Shown here: positions 55,677 through 63,871 of the stretch, piece after piece
How positions within the stretch are numbered: position 1 is the first letter of the stretch
Layout of the letters: every line of letters starts with the position of its first letter
Assembly: GCA_029561345.1 (NCBI GenBank)
Contig: JAKQJC010000059.1
Coordinates: forward strand, 1-64,000
Reading direction: 5' to 3'
DNA length: 64,000 bases
Source: Chloroflexota bacterium
Lineage (GTDB): Bacteria; Chloroflexota; Anaerolineae; Anaerolineales; Anaerolineaceae
The notes under the pieces: generated by a model
Told to the model about the DNA's origin: nothing
Seen by the model: only the letters and a program-made list of their open reading frames with translations
Databases searched by the model: none
Program-made: the position numbers and the translations under genes

Positions 55677-57029
55677 TTATTTGCGGGCATTCAATTCGGC
55701 GGCTTTTTCCTGCAGTTTGAGGATGGCGGCATCGAGGGTCAATTCGCCATTGGCAAGCTGGTCAGCGCGCATCAGCAGTTCTGCTTCGAAACTGGCATTA
55801 TCCACAGATGATTGGTAAGTGAAGGCCGCGGGCAGGGTGCGGGTGATTTGTTTGAGCAGCAGCGGTAAAGCCGGGTAGCTGGCAGGGTAGGCCAGGCCCT
55901 TTTCGGCCAGGTCGAGCCGGGCGGGCAGCCGCAGACTGGCTGGCAGGAAGGCTTCTTGGGCGGCTGAACTGCTGAGGAATTCAATCAGGCGGGTGGTTTC
56001 GGCCGGGTGGAGCGAGGTTTTAAAGGCAGCGATAAAGGTGCTGGTGGCAACGCCCGTGCAGCCGCCTTCGCCGCAGGGCATGGGGACGACATTCCAGGAG
56101 AAGCTCCCTTTGACCTGGCTTTCAAGCGTGGTTGCCAGGTTTGAACTGGCCAAGTATAGAAGGGTGCGGCCGGCGGCAAATTCAGCCTGGTTTTCTTCGG
56201 TGGAGCGGGTGAGGGGGCTCAATTCATTGTTCTGGATCAGGGTTTTTAGAAGGGTGAGGGTGCGGCGCAGACCAGATGAATCTGTGGCTGCCAGCTTGCC
56301 GCTTTGCGGGTCTTGCAGTTCGGCGCCGTTGGTCAGAGCCATACCCCAGAGTGCGCCGGGGGCGGCATCGATGGCCAGCAGGGTTTTGACTTCGGTTTTG
56401 GCTGCCACCTGGCGGGCGGCGGCAAGCCATTCATCCCAGGTGGTGCCTTCAGCGGGCAGGGCAATGCCGGCTTTTTGAAAGAGACCCTGGTTGACGTACA
56501 GGGTGGTCAGGGTCAGGGAATCCGGAAAACCGTAAATAGCGCCCGCATCATCGCCCGGCAGCAGGGCAGAAGGCCAGGCTTTTGGCCAGCCGGCAGCATC
56601 TTTGAGGGTGGGGCGCAAATCCAGCATCAGACTGGAAAACGTGGTTATTTCGGGCAGGCGGGCAAGATCGGGGGTTTTGTTTTCCACGTAGGCGTTCTGG
56701 ATGGTGGTGTTCAGGTCAGCCAGAGGGACCGTTTGCAGGTTCACTTTGATGCCGGGGTTTTCGGTCTCAAAGCGAGAGAGGAGGGATTGCAGGGCGGCCT
56801 CTTCCTGACCTGAGTTATACCACAGGAAGGTTAATTCTACCGGTGTGGTGTTGGCCGGGGTTGACGGGGTGGCGGTGGGTGCCGGGTTGGTTGAGGCAGA
56901 CGGAACCTGTGTTACCGCAGCGGATGTGGCGGGCGCCGGGCTTGGCGCAGGAATGGGGGTGGGCTGCGCGCAGGATACCAGCAAAATGCCCATCAGGAGC
57001 AGGCTGGAAAATAATTTTAGTTTACTCAT
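55677..57029 (-). CDS. Sugar ABC transporter substrate-binding lipoprotein
   Basis: The 450-residue protein has a lipoprotein signal (LLVSC, Cys20) and a Pro/Thr/Ala/Ser-rich linker of about 50 residues. An SBP family 1 domain follows (ELTFLWYNSGQEEAALQSLLSRFETENPGIKV, YGFPDSLTLTTLYVN, TWDEWLAAA). It should bind a carbohydrate outside the membrane for an ABC importer. No permease or ATPase gene is adjacent, so it is an orphan binding protein. The start at 57029 has GGGAGG four bases upstream; a 23-residue longer frame lacks such support. Confidence 0.9.
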   Translation of the reverse strand: MSKLKLFSSLLLMGILLVSCAQPTPIPAPSPAPATSAAVTQVPSASTNPAPTATPSTPANTTPVELTFLWYNSGQEEAALQSLLSRFETENPGIKVNLQTVPLADLNTTIQNAYVENKTPDLARLPEITTFSSLMLDLRPTLKDAAGWPKAWPSALLPGDDAGAIYGFPDSLTLTTLYVNQGLFQKAGIALPAEGTTWDEWLAAARQVAAKTEVKTLLAIDAAPGALWGMALTNGAELQDPQSGKLAATDSSGLRRTLTLLKTLIQNNELSPLTRSTEENQAEFAAGRTLLYLASSNLATTLESQVKGSFSWNVVPMPCGEGGCTGVATSTFIAAFKTSLHPAETTRLIEFLSSSAAQEAFLPASLRLPARLDLAEKGLAYPASYPALPLLLKQITRTLPAAFTYQSSVDNASFEAELLMRADQLANGELTLDAAILKLQEKAAELNARK

Positions 57030-57143
57030 GGGACCTCCCGGGTCGTGAAAAATCCAGCCGGAGCTTTCCGGCGGGAATGAAGTGAGCTGAAGAAACACCG
57101 GTTAAGAGAAGACCGGGGCGTCGGGTTGATTGACGCTCTGAAA

Positions 57144-57172
57144 ATTGTAGTAGAGAAACGGGGGAATGTCAA
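57144..57172 (-). promoter_or_regulatory. Promoter of the sugar-binding lipoprotein gene
   Basis: On the minus strand TTGACA (57172-57167), a 17-base spacer and TACAAT (57149-57144); leader about 110 bases. Confidence 0.8.
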
Positions 57173-57190
57173 ATCGCGCCGGAAGGTTGT

Positions 57191-57691
57191 TCAGAGAAGC
57201 AGGGCCATGCTGTATTCATCCACATATTGACCGTCCACTCTTAATGAATGGCGTCTGGTGCCTTCAATTTCAAACCCCATTTTCTTGTAGAGAGCGATTC
57301 CTGCCTGGTTATGCGTCATAACCGTCAGTTCCAGCCGGTGCAGACCGGCCTGAGGCGCCCAGGCCAGCAATTCAGAAAACAGACGGGTGCCCAGGCCGCG
57401 GCCGGCTGCTTCCTGAAGAATGCCAATGACAATATAGGCGCTGTGACGGGCGCGGGCGTATGGCTCACCATGTGCGGAGATGTAGCCGGTCAGTTTGCCA
57501 TCGTCATCAACCACAAGGATTGTGCTGTTGGACGAAGCAAGTGTTTCTTCGATATTTTCTCTGACCTGGCTGACCGAAGCGCTGCGCTCGCCAGGCTCGA
57601 GCATCATTAAGCGGGTTTCATGGTCCAGGCGGGTGCGAAGCTGCAAAAAGGCTTCTGCATCTGAGGGGGTGATGGGGCGGATTTGAAGCAT
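57191..57691 (-). CDS. GNAT-family N-acetyltransferase
   Basis: The 166-residue protein carries RPITPSDAEAFLQLR at the N-terminus, the acetyl-CoA loop block IVIGILQEAAGRGLGTRLFSEL (about residues 88-109) and LTVMTHNQAGIALYKKMGFEIEG near the C-terminus. It should acetylate an amine from acetyl-CoA; the acceptor is unknown, though the layout is close to acetyltransferases of the RimI/SpeG-like group. The start at 57691 has AGGAG eight bases upstream. Tandem ATCCGGAT palindromes lie just upstream of its -10 box. Confidence 0.9.
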   Translation of the reverse strand: MLQIRPITPSDAEAFLQLRTRLDHETRLMMLEPGERSASVSQVRENIEETLASSNSTILVVDDDGKLTGYISAHGEPYARARHSAYIVIGILQEAAGRGLGTRLFSELLAWAPQAGLHRLELTVMTHNQAGIALYKKMGFEIEGTRRHSLRVDGQYVDEYSMALLL

Positions 57692-57724
57692 ATGAATTCT
57701 CCTGCGAATGAGATGATCGTCCAT

Positions 57725-57748
57725 ATTATAATCCGGATGTATCCGGAT
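57725..57748 (-). promoter_or_regulatory. -10 box with tandem ATCCGGAT palindromes upstream of the GNAT gene
   Basis: TATAAT (57730-57725, minus strand) abuts two copies of the palindrome ATCCGGAT at 57731-57738 and 57741-57748, ten bases apart. They fill the -10/-35 spacer, where a bound repressor would block RNA polymerase. Confidence 0.5.
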
Positions 57749-57847
57749 ATCCTGGTCCCGTTCAGGGTGAAAGGCAATTCGCATTATAATAAATTGAGAA
57801 AATTCTTTATTTTATCATCAGGATGACATCATTCTGCCACAATTATC

Positions 57848-57856
57848 TGCTATGCT
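57848..57856 (+). promoter_or_regulatory. Extended -10 promoter of the response regulator gene
   Basis: TGCTATGCT ends six bases before the ATG at 57863, so the start codon would be at or next to the transcription start. No -35 match or ribosome site is present. Confidence 0.5.
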
Positions 57857-57862
57857 CTTATT

Positions 57863-58558
57863 ATGCCAACCCATATTTTGATTGTTGACGATGAACCCGC
57901 TGTGACAGACTTGCTGGCGTACAACCTGCGGAAGGCCAGTTATCAGGTCAGCACGGCCGCAGACGGCCGCGAGGCGCTGCGCCTGGCTCAGGAAATTCGG
58001 CCTGATTTGATCCTGCTGGATGTGATGATTCCAGAACTGGATGGACTGGATGTTTGCCGTGAACTGCGCAAAACCAGCCGGGTGCCGGTGATCATGATCA
58101 CAGCGCGCGGCGAAGAGGTGGACCGCATTGTTGGACTGGAATTAGGGGCGGATGATTATGTATGCAAACCTTTCAGCGTGCGCGAATTGATGTCGCGCAT
58201 CAAGGCGGTGCTGCGGCGCAGCCAACCGGAACCAGAAACGCAAAACCCGCCTGCCGCTGTGCTGCGTGGACCGGGGGGGTTGGAGTTGGACCCGGAAAGC
58301 CGCCAGGCCGCGGCCGGGGGCAACCCATTGGACTTGACCCGATTGGAATTTGAGGTGCTTTGGGTGCTGCTGCAGAACGCTGGACGGGTTCTGACGCGCG
58401 AAAGGCTGCTGGAACTGGCCTGGGGGTATGATTTTGCCGGCGACACACGGGCTGTGGACAGCACGGTAAAGCGCTTGCGCGCCAAACTGCGCATCGCTGC
58501 CAGCGAAGCGGATTGCATCGAAGCCGTGCGCGGGGTGGGGTACAGGGTGGCAAACTGA
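57863..58558 (+). CDS. OmpR/PhoB-family response regulator
   Basis: The 231-residue regulator has a receiver domain (acidic pair D9-D10, phosphoacceptor D53 in LLDVMIPELDG, T80, K102). The C-terminal winged helix has LDLTRLEFEVLWVLLQNAGRVLTRERLLELAWGYD and DSTVKRLRAKL. It should bind pairs of direct repeats when phosphorylated by the kinase encoded one base downstream. Such repeats, with 11-base spacing, lie before the SIMPL-domain gene at 60021-60038. The mRNA is probably leaderless. Confidence 0.94.
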   Translation: MPTHILIVDDEPAVTDLLAYNLRKASYQVSTAADGREALRLAQEIRPDLILLDVMIPELDGLDVCRELRKTSRVPVIMITARGEEVDRIVGLELGADDYVCKPFSVRELMSRIKAVLRRSQPEPETQNPPAAVLRGPGGLELDPESRQAAAGGNPLDLTRLEFEVLWVLLQNAGRVLTRERLLELAWGYDFAGDTRAVDSTVKRLRAKLRIAASEADCIEAVRGVGYRVAN

Positions 58559-58559
58559 A

Positions 58560-60020
58560 ATGTTTCACTCATTGCGCGCGCGCCTTTTCCTGAACGCTCT
58601 GGCCATCCTGGCTGTGGGGATGAGCCTGGCTGGCTTTCTTTTTTGGAAAGCCGCCGGACAGCTTTACCTGGATACGCAGACGGAAAACCTGCTGGCTCAG
58701 GCAAAGTGGACAGCAGCCGCATTGGCCGGACAAACTTTGGGTGAGGCGCAAACGCAGCCTTATTCACAGACTTCGAATGTGATGCCGGGAATCCACAGCC
58801 GGGTGATTGCGCCGGAAGGGGCTGTGGTGATTGACCTGTCCATGCTGCCGGCGGGTGGTTTGTTGGAAGCGCCGGCTGCCGAAAATAACGCCGTGACGCC
58901 AGAGGAACTGCTGGCACGGCCAGAAATCAAGGATGCTTTGCTGGGACGGGCATCCAGCACTGTGCGCGAGGTGGGGCCTGAACGGAGGCAGGTGCTGTAT
59001 GCAGCTGCCCCGGTTTCCAACCTGGATGGGCAGGTGAGCGGCCTGGTTTATCTGGCTGCGCCGCTGCCACAAAACGGCCTGCCTGCCGGTTTTTTGCTGC
59101 AGTTAGGTGGAATCAGCCTGGCGGCGGTGGCAATGGCTTTGCTGGCCGGAACCTGGCTTGCCGGGGAGATCACGCGTCCGGTGACGGCGATGACTCACAG
59201 TGCGGAGGCGGTCAGCCAGGGAGATCTAATGCAAAACGTGCCGGCAAAAAGCGGAATCAAGGAGCTTGACCACCTGGGTTGGGCATTCAACCAGATGGTG
59301 GCCAGTTTGCGCCAATCAGAACAGGCGCAAAACGCCTTTGTGGCGGATGTGGCGCACGAGCTGCGTACACCGTTGACGGTGATCAAGGGTACCATAGAGA
59401 CGCTGGAAGATGGGGCAATGGATGACATGGAGGGGCGCGGGCCGCTGCTTTCATCGATGCAGAAGGAAACAGACCGCCTGATCAGGCTGGTGAATGACCT
59501 GCTGGTGTTGACGCGGGCGGATGCCGGCATGCTCAAACTGGAGTTTGAAGCTCTGGACCTGGCTGAACTGGCACGGCAGCGCTGCGAGCACTTGCGGCCT
59601 CTGGCGGCACGGCGCGGTGTGCGCTTTGTTATCCAGGCAGAGGGGGATCTGTGCGTATCAGGGGATGCGGACAGGCTCTCGCAGGTGCTCGACAACCTGC
59701 TGGATAATGCCCTGCGGTACAGTCCGGACGGCTCGGCGGTCACGGTCATGCTCACCCAACAGGCGCAGCAGTGCTGCTGCCAGGTCAGAGACTGCGGGCC
59801 AGGTGTGGCAGAAAAACACCTGTCCCATCTTTTTGAACGGTTTTACCGGGTGGAACCGGCGCGCCAGCGCAAGGGCGGCGGCGCAGGCCTGGGCCTGTCC
59901 ATTGCCCAGGCGCTTGTTGCGGCGCACGGCGGGCGTATTTGGGCTGAAAGCCAGCCGGGCTCCGGCACCGCCATTTTTTTCTGCCTTCCTTGTGTTCCAA
60001 ACTGCCACGAAGCTGACTGA
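58560..60020 (+). CDS. Membrane sensor histidine kinase
   Basis: The 486-residue kinase has an N-terminal membrane helix (about 10-28), an extracytoplasmic sensor (about 30-175) and a second helix (about 178-200). A HAMP domain follows, then HisKA with H266 in VAHELRTPLTV. The HATPase domain has LDNLLDNALRYSP, DCGPGV and GGAGLGLSIAQAL. It is the cognate partner of the response regulator, whose stop codon ends one base before this ATG, so the two are co-translated. The signal is unknown. Confidence 0.93.
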   Translation: MFHSLRARLFLNALAILAVGMSLAGFLFWKAAGQLYLDTQTENLLAQAKWTAAALAGQTLGEAQTQPYSQTSNVMPGIHSRVIAPEGAVVIDLSMLPAGGLLEAPAAENNAVTPEELLARPEIKDALLGRASSTVREVGPERRQVLYAAAPVSNLDGQVSGLVYLAAPLPQNGLPAGFLLQLGGISLAAVAMALLAGTWLAGEITRPVTAMTHSAEAVSQGDLMQNVPAKSGIKELDHLGWAFNQMVASLRQSEQAQNAFVADVAHELRTPLTVIKGTIETLEDGAMDDMEGRGPLLSSMQKETDRLIRLVNDLLVLTRADAGMLKLEFEALDLAELARQRCEHLRPLAARRGVRFVIQAEGDLCVSGDADRLSQVLDNLLDNALRYSPDGSAVTVMLTQQAQQCCCQVRDCGPGVAEKHLSHLFERFYRVEPARQRKGGGAGLGLSIAQALVAAHGGRIWAESQPGSGTAIFFCLPCVPNCHEAD

Positions 60021-60038
60021 GTTCTGACACTGTTCTGA
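60021..60038 (+). promoter_or_regulatory. Direct repeats GTTCTGA with 11-base spacing, candidate response-regulator box
   Basis: GTTCTGA at 60021-60027 and 60032-60038 has the period of PhoB/OmpR boxes. It ends 13 bases before the -10-like TATGAT (60052-60057) of the SIMPL gene, so it overlaps the -35 position in place of a consensus box, as in activator-dependent promoters. Confidence 0.5.
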
Positions 60039-60087
60039 GCGCTGCGGGGGATATGATCATGGAAATTCAACCATAAAGGAGTTTTCC

Positions 60088-60909
60088 ATGAAACACATCA
60101 CCCTTGTTCTCAACCTTTTTCTGGCTGGCGCGCTATTCTTCGTCCTTTTGACCGCCGGCCTGCCCGTGCAAAGCGCCCACGCCGCTACACCTGCGCCCAC
60201 CGCAGAAGCCCAGGCGGACACATCCGCCTGTGACGCCAGCCGTTCAGTACACGTGAGCGGCTCCGCCATGATCAACGTCACGCCTGACCGGGCGATGATT
60301 CAGCTTGGGGTGGTCTCAAATGCGGGGTCCATCGATGCGGTGGAGATGGCCAACACGGTGGCCATTCAGAAAGTCAAAGCCGCCATCCAGGCGCAGGGCG
60401 TGGATTTGAAGGACATTTCCACCGATTATTATGTGGTGGAACCGGTTTATGAGAATTACAACTCGCTCTTTATCAAGGGCTACCGCATCAACAATACCGT
60501 GGCCGTAACGGTGCGGGAGGTGAATAAAACCAGCGCCATTGTTTCGGCTTCGCTGGCGGCCGGGGCCAACCAGGTCAACAACGTGGAGTTCTATACCAGC
60601 GATTTGCGAAAGTACCGCGACCAGGCGCGTGAACTGGCGATGACGGCGGCGCGGGAAAAAGCCCAGGCTCTGGCCGAAGCTGCAGGCGCAGAGGCTGGAT
60701 GCGTGTTGAACATCTCAGAAAACTCCTGGAGCTACTACAACGGCTGGTGGTGGGGTTCCAGTTCCAGCTCCAACCTGTGGATGCAGAACACGGTGCAGAA
60801 TGCCTCGCCCAGTGGAAATTCTGGCGGCAGCGGCGGCGCAGATGAACCCATCAGCCTGGGGCAGATATCTGTAAAAGCCGAGGTTGACGCAACCTATGCA
60901 TTGAAATAA
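60088..60909 (+). CDS. SIMPL (DUF541) domain secreted protein
   Basis: The 273-residue protein has a signal peptide (hydrophobic core about 5-25, cleavage likely after QSAHA). A SIMPL/DUF541 domain follows, starting RSVHVSGSAMINVTPDRAMIQLGVVS, with REKAQALAEAAGAEAG and a C-terminal ISLGQISVKAEVDATYAL. A Trp/Ser-rich insert (WWWGSSSSSN) lies before the last strand. SIMPL proteins are linked to oxidative stress or periplasmic functions without a defined biochemistry. AAAGGAG lies eight bases before the ATG. It follows the two-component genes and is probably their target. Confidence 0.9.
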   Translation: MKHITLVLNLFLAGALFFVLLTAGLPVQSAHAATPAPTAEAQADTSACDASRSVHVSGSAMINVTPDRAMIQLGVVSNAGSIDAVEMANTVAIQKVKAAIQAQGVDLKDISTDYYVVEPVYENYNSLFIKGYRINNTVAVTVREVNKTSAIVSASLAAGANQVNNVEFYTSDLRKYRDQARELAMTAAREKAQALAEAAGAEAGCVLNISENSWSYYNGWWWGSSSSSNLWMQNTVQNASPSGNSGGSGGADEPISLGQISVKAEVDATYALK

Positions 60910-60976
60910 CCCGTTCAGATGTTTGTAAAATGCTCTCCCGCCGGGATCAACCCTAAAGCGAGGGAGTAGATGTTTC

Positions 60977-61025
60977 GGGAGCATGCCTGTCTCGCTCAAA
61001 GCGGGATGGGCATGTTCCATTTTTT
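60977..61025 (+). terminator. Terminator after the SIMPL gene
   Basis: GGAGCATGCC pairs with GGCATGTTCC (one G-T pair), enclosing TCTCGCT-caa-AGCGGGA, and is followed by ATTTTTT. The long two-part stem is convincing. Confidence 0.85.
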
Positions 61026-61074
61026 ATGCCCTACAAATGGCATTGTGGTTGGAGGTTTGCGGAGATTAAAACTC

Positions 61075-61104
61075 TTGACAATTAATAAAGAGGGTTGCAT
61101 AAGT
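61075..61104 (+). promoter_or_regulatory. Promoter of the marR-ABC exporter operon
   Basis: TTGACA (61075-61080) with a weak -10 (CATAAG or ATAAGT, 61098-61104) at 17-18 bases. The -10 lies inside a 22-bp near-palindrome, so a bound MarR protein would compete with RNA polymerase. Confidence 0.6.
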
Positions 61105-61120
61105 AAGCCCGCTTAATTAT
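61099..61120 (+). promoter_or_regulatory. 22-bp near-palindrome, candidate MarR operator
   Basis: ATAAGTAAGCC and its mirror GGCTTA-type arm give ATAA-n-TAAGC-nn-GCTTA-n-TTAT over 61099-61120, with mismatches only at the fifth position from each end and in the centre. Size and symmetry suit a MarR dimer. It lies 16 bases upstream of the regulator's own ATG. Confidence 0.65.
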
Positions 61121-61136
61121 TTAGAAGGATTAATAA

Positions 61137-61592
61137 ATGACCCAACATACAGCCCTATCGGAAACACTCCATCAATGGATTGATTTATTCATGCGGAATT
61201 CTGCCAAACACTGGATCCAATCCAGCCGCCGGAGTGGATTATCCCTGGCGCAGGTGGGAGCCCTTTTCCGCATCAGTAAAAAATGCGGTGGAGTTTCAGA
61301 AATTGGCGAAGAACTGGGAGTAACCAGCGCGGCTGCCAGCCAGCTTCTGGATCGCCTGTTTCAGCAGGGTTACATTCTGAGACAGGAAGATCCTCGCGAC
61401 CGCAGAGCCAAGCAAATCACCCTCACAGAGAAGGGACAGCAGGTGCTCAGTGATAGTGTGAATTCGCGGCAGGAATGGCTGGATGAACTGGCCAACCTGA
61501 TGACGCCAGAAGAGCAGGAACAGGTTCTGGCGGCATTGAAAATTCTGATAGACCGGACCCGCCAGCTCGAGTCTGGACAACAAATGCAATAA
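61137..61592 (+). CDS. MarR-family transcriptional regulator
   Basis: The 151-residue protein has the MarR winged helix: LSLAQVGALFRISKKCGGVSEIGEELGVTSAAASQLLDRL, then the wing with QEDPRDRRAKQITLTEKGQQVL (the conserved DxRxxx motif), and a C-terminal dimerisation helix. It probably represses its own operon, which continues with an ABC exporter 38 bases downstream, and is released by an unknown toxic ligand. AGAAGGA lies eight bases before the ATG. Confidence 0.93.
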   Translation: MTQHTALSETLHQWIDLFMRNSAKHWIQSSRRSGLSLAQVGALFRISKKCGGVSEIGEELGVTSAAASQLLDRLFQQGYILRQEDPRDRRAKQITLTEKGQQVLSDSVNSRQEWLDELANLMTPEEQEQVLAALKILIDRTRQLESGQQMQ

Positions 61593-61630
61593 CTAAATGC
61601 AGATTGACTGATTAAGGAGTTCCAAACCAC

Positions 61631-63871
61631 ATGCTTCGTCTGGTAAAATACTTAAAACCGTATCTGCCGGCAATTTTATTGGCCATTGTCCTGTTATTTG
61701 TGCAGGCCAATGCCGATTTGTCGCTGCCGGATTATTTATCTAAGATTGTGAATATCGGTGTTCAACAGGGTGGGATTGAACAGGCGGTTCCGCAGGCCAT
61801 TCGTCAAAGTGAGATGGACAGGGTGATGATCTTTCTTAATGCCGAAGAAAAAGCGGCTGTTTTGGGCGCTTACACGCTTAAAGAAACTTCATCAGCTGAT
61901 GAAAACATCTTGAAAACCTATCCAGCCCTGGCCAGCCAATCCATTTATCTTCTCAATACGATCGACCAGGCTGAAGTTGAACGCCTGAATCCGGTTATGG
62001 GAAAAGCTTTACTGGCGGTTTATACCATTGAACAAATCCAGGCTGATCCAGCCAAAGCGAAAGCCATGATGGGCGCTGGCGGAGGTTTTGACCTGAGCAA
62101 GCTGCCGGCCGGCACGGATTTGTTTGCTTTGCTGGCAAAAATGCCGGCGGCGCAAACAGCTCAGATCACTGCCATGATCAACCAGAAAATGTCCGGCATG
62201 GGCAGCAATGTCATTGTCCAGGCCGCGGCAGCGCCCATCAAGGCTGAATATCAGGCTCTGGGCATGGACACGGCGCGGCTGCAGACGGACTACATCCTGC
62301 GGGTGGGCGGGATCATGCTGCTGCTGTCGCTCCTCACCGGCGCCTGTACGGTGGCCGTTGGCTACCTTTCGGCGCGGGCGGCTGCCGGGTTCTCACGCGA
62401 CTTGCGCAAAATCATCTTTGAAAAGGTGTCTGCGTTTTCAAGTGCTGAACTGGATAAATTCTCAACCGCTTCGTTGATCACCCGGACGACCAACGATGTG
62501 ACCCAGATTCAGATGGTGGTGATCATGATGGTGCGCATGGTGGCCTATGCGCCAATTGTTGGCGTGGGCGGCATCATCAGGGCCATTGGCAAGGATGCTT
62601 CCATGTGGTGGATCATTGCCCTGGCGGTGATGATTTTAATGAGCGTCATTGTAGTGCTGTTCTCTGTCACACTGCCCCGGTTTAAACTGGTGCAGAAATT
62701 GATTGACCGGCTTAACCTGGTGACCCGTGAAAATCTTTCAGGCATGATGGTCATCCGGGCCTTCAACCGGCAGGATTTTGAGGAAGAACGTTTTGACCGG
62801 GCCAATAACGACCTGACCGGCACCATGCTGTTTGTCAGCCGCGTGATGGTGTTCATGATGCCTTTTATGATGCTGGTGATGAACGGCCTGTCGCTGTTGA
62901 TCATCTGGGTGGGGGCGCACCAGGTGGCTGAATCGGCCATGCAGGTGGGTGACATGATGGCTTTCATGCAGTATGCCATTCAGATTGTCTTTTCCTTCCT
63001 GATGCTCTCGTTTATGTTTATCATCCTGCCGCGCGCCGAGGTTTCTGCGGACCGCATTGCAGATGTGCTGGAAACCAAACAATCCATTTGCGACCCAGAA
63101 AAACCGCAAACCTTCCCGGCCGGAAAGACCCGCAGCCTGGAATTTCGCCATGTTTCATTCCGTTTTCCGGGAGCTGATGAAAATGTGCTGTGCAATATTG
63201 ATTTCACCGCTCTGCCCGGTCAGACAACCGCCATTATCGGCGCAACCGGCTCCGGAAAATCAACGCTGGTCAATCTGATTCCCCGTTTTCATGATGTGAC
63301 CGATGGGGCCATTCTGATTGATGGCGTGGATATCCGCCAGGTGACCCAGCACGATTTGCGTGAAAAAATTGGCTATGTGCCGCAAAAGAGCAATCTGTTT
63401 TCGGGCACCATTGAAAGCAATCTGCGTTATGCAGATGAGGATGCTTCGCAGGATGAGCTGATGGCCGCGGCTGATGTGGCCCAGGCGAGCGAATTTATCA
63501 ATGCCGGAGCGGAAGGCCTGGCCACGGAGATTGCCCAGGGCGGCGGAAATGTATCAGGCGGGCAAAAGCAGCGCCTTTCAATTGCCCGCGCCCTGGTGAA
63601 GAAAGCGCCAGTATATATCTTTGACGACAGCTTTTCGGCGTTGGATTTCAAAACAGATGCCGCGCTGCGCAAGGCGCTTAAAGAAAAAATGGCTGACTCC
63701 ATTTTATTAGTGGTCACCCAGCGGGTTTCCACCATCAAGAAGGCAGAACAGATTATTGTTCTGGAGGATGGGAACATGGTTGGCAAGGGGACGCATCAGG
63801 AATTATTGGCGAACTGCGAAACATACCGGGAAATTGCCCTGTCGCAGCTCAGCATGGAGGAACTGGCATGA
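61631..63871 (+). CDS. ABC exporter half-transporter with degenerate nucleotide-binding site
   Basis: The 746-residue protein has an exporter membrane domain and a C-terminal ATPase. Between the first and second helices lie about 180 extra residues (about 40-220), including a Met/Ala/Gly-rich region. The ATPase has Walker A GATGSGKS (537-544) and signature VSGGQKQR. The catalytic Glu after Walker B is Asp (IFDDS, D666), and the H-loop His is Gln (VVTQRVSTI, Q697). These changes are those of the degenerate site in heterodimeric exporters such as TM287/288, so it needs the partner encoded next. The genes overlap by ATGA. Multidrug efflux is inferred from MarR control. Confidence 0.93.
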   Translation: MLRLVKYLKPYLPAILLAIVLLFVQANADLSLPDYLSKIVNIGVQQGGIEQAVPQAIRQSEMDRVMIFLNAEEKAAVLGAYTLKETSSADENILKTYPALASQSIYLLNTIDQAEVERLNPVMGKALLAVYTIEQIQADPAKAKAMMGAGGGFDLSKLPAGTDLFALLAKMPAAQTAQITAMINQKMSGMGSNVIVQAAAAPIKAEYQALGMDTARLQTDYILRVGGIMLLLSLLTGACTVAVGYLSARAAAGFSRDLRKIIFEKVSAFSSAELDKFSTASLITRTTNDVTQIQMVVIMMVRMVAYAPIVGVGGIIRAIGKDASMWWIIALAVMILMSVIVVLFSVTLPRFKLVQKLIDRLNLVTRENLSGMMVIRAFNRQDFEEERFDRANNDLTGTMLFVSRVMVFMMPFMMLVMNGLSLLIIWVGAHQVAESAMQVGDMMAFMQYAIQIVFSFLMLSFMFIILPRAEVSADRIADVLETKQSICDPEKPQTFPAGKTRSLEFRHVSFRFPGADENVLCNIDFTALPGQTTAIIGATGSGKSTLVNLIPRFHDVTDGAILIDGVDIRQVTQHDLREKIGYVPQKSNLFSGTIESNLRYADEDASQDELMAAADVAQASEFINAGAEGLATEIAQGGGNVSGGQKQRLSIARALVKKAPVYIFDDSFSALDFKTDAALRKALKEKMADSILLVVTQRVSTIKKAEQIIVLEDGNMVGKGTHQELLANCETYREIALSQLSMEELA

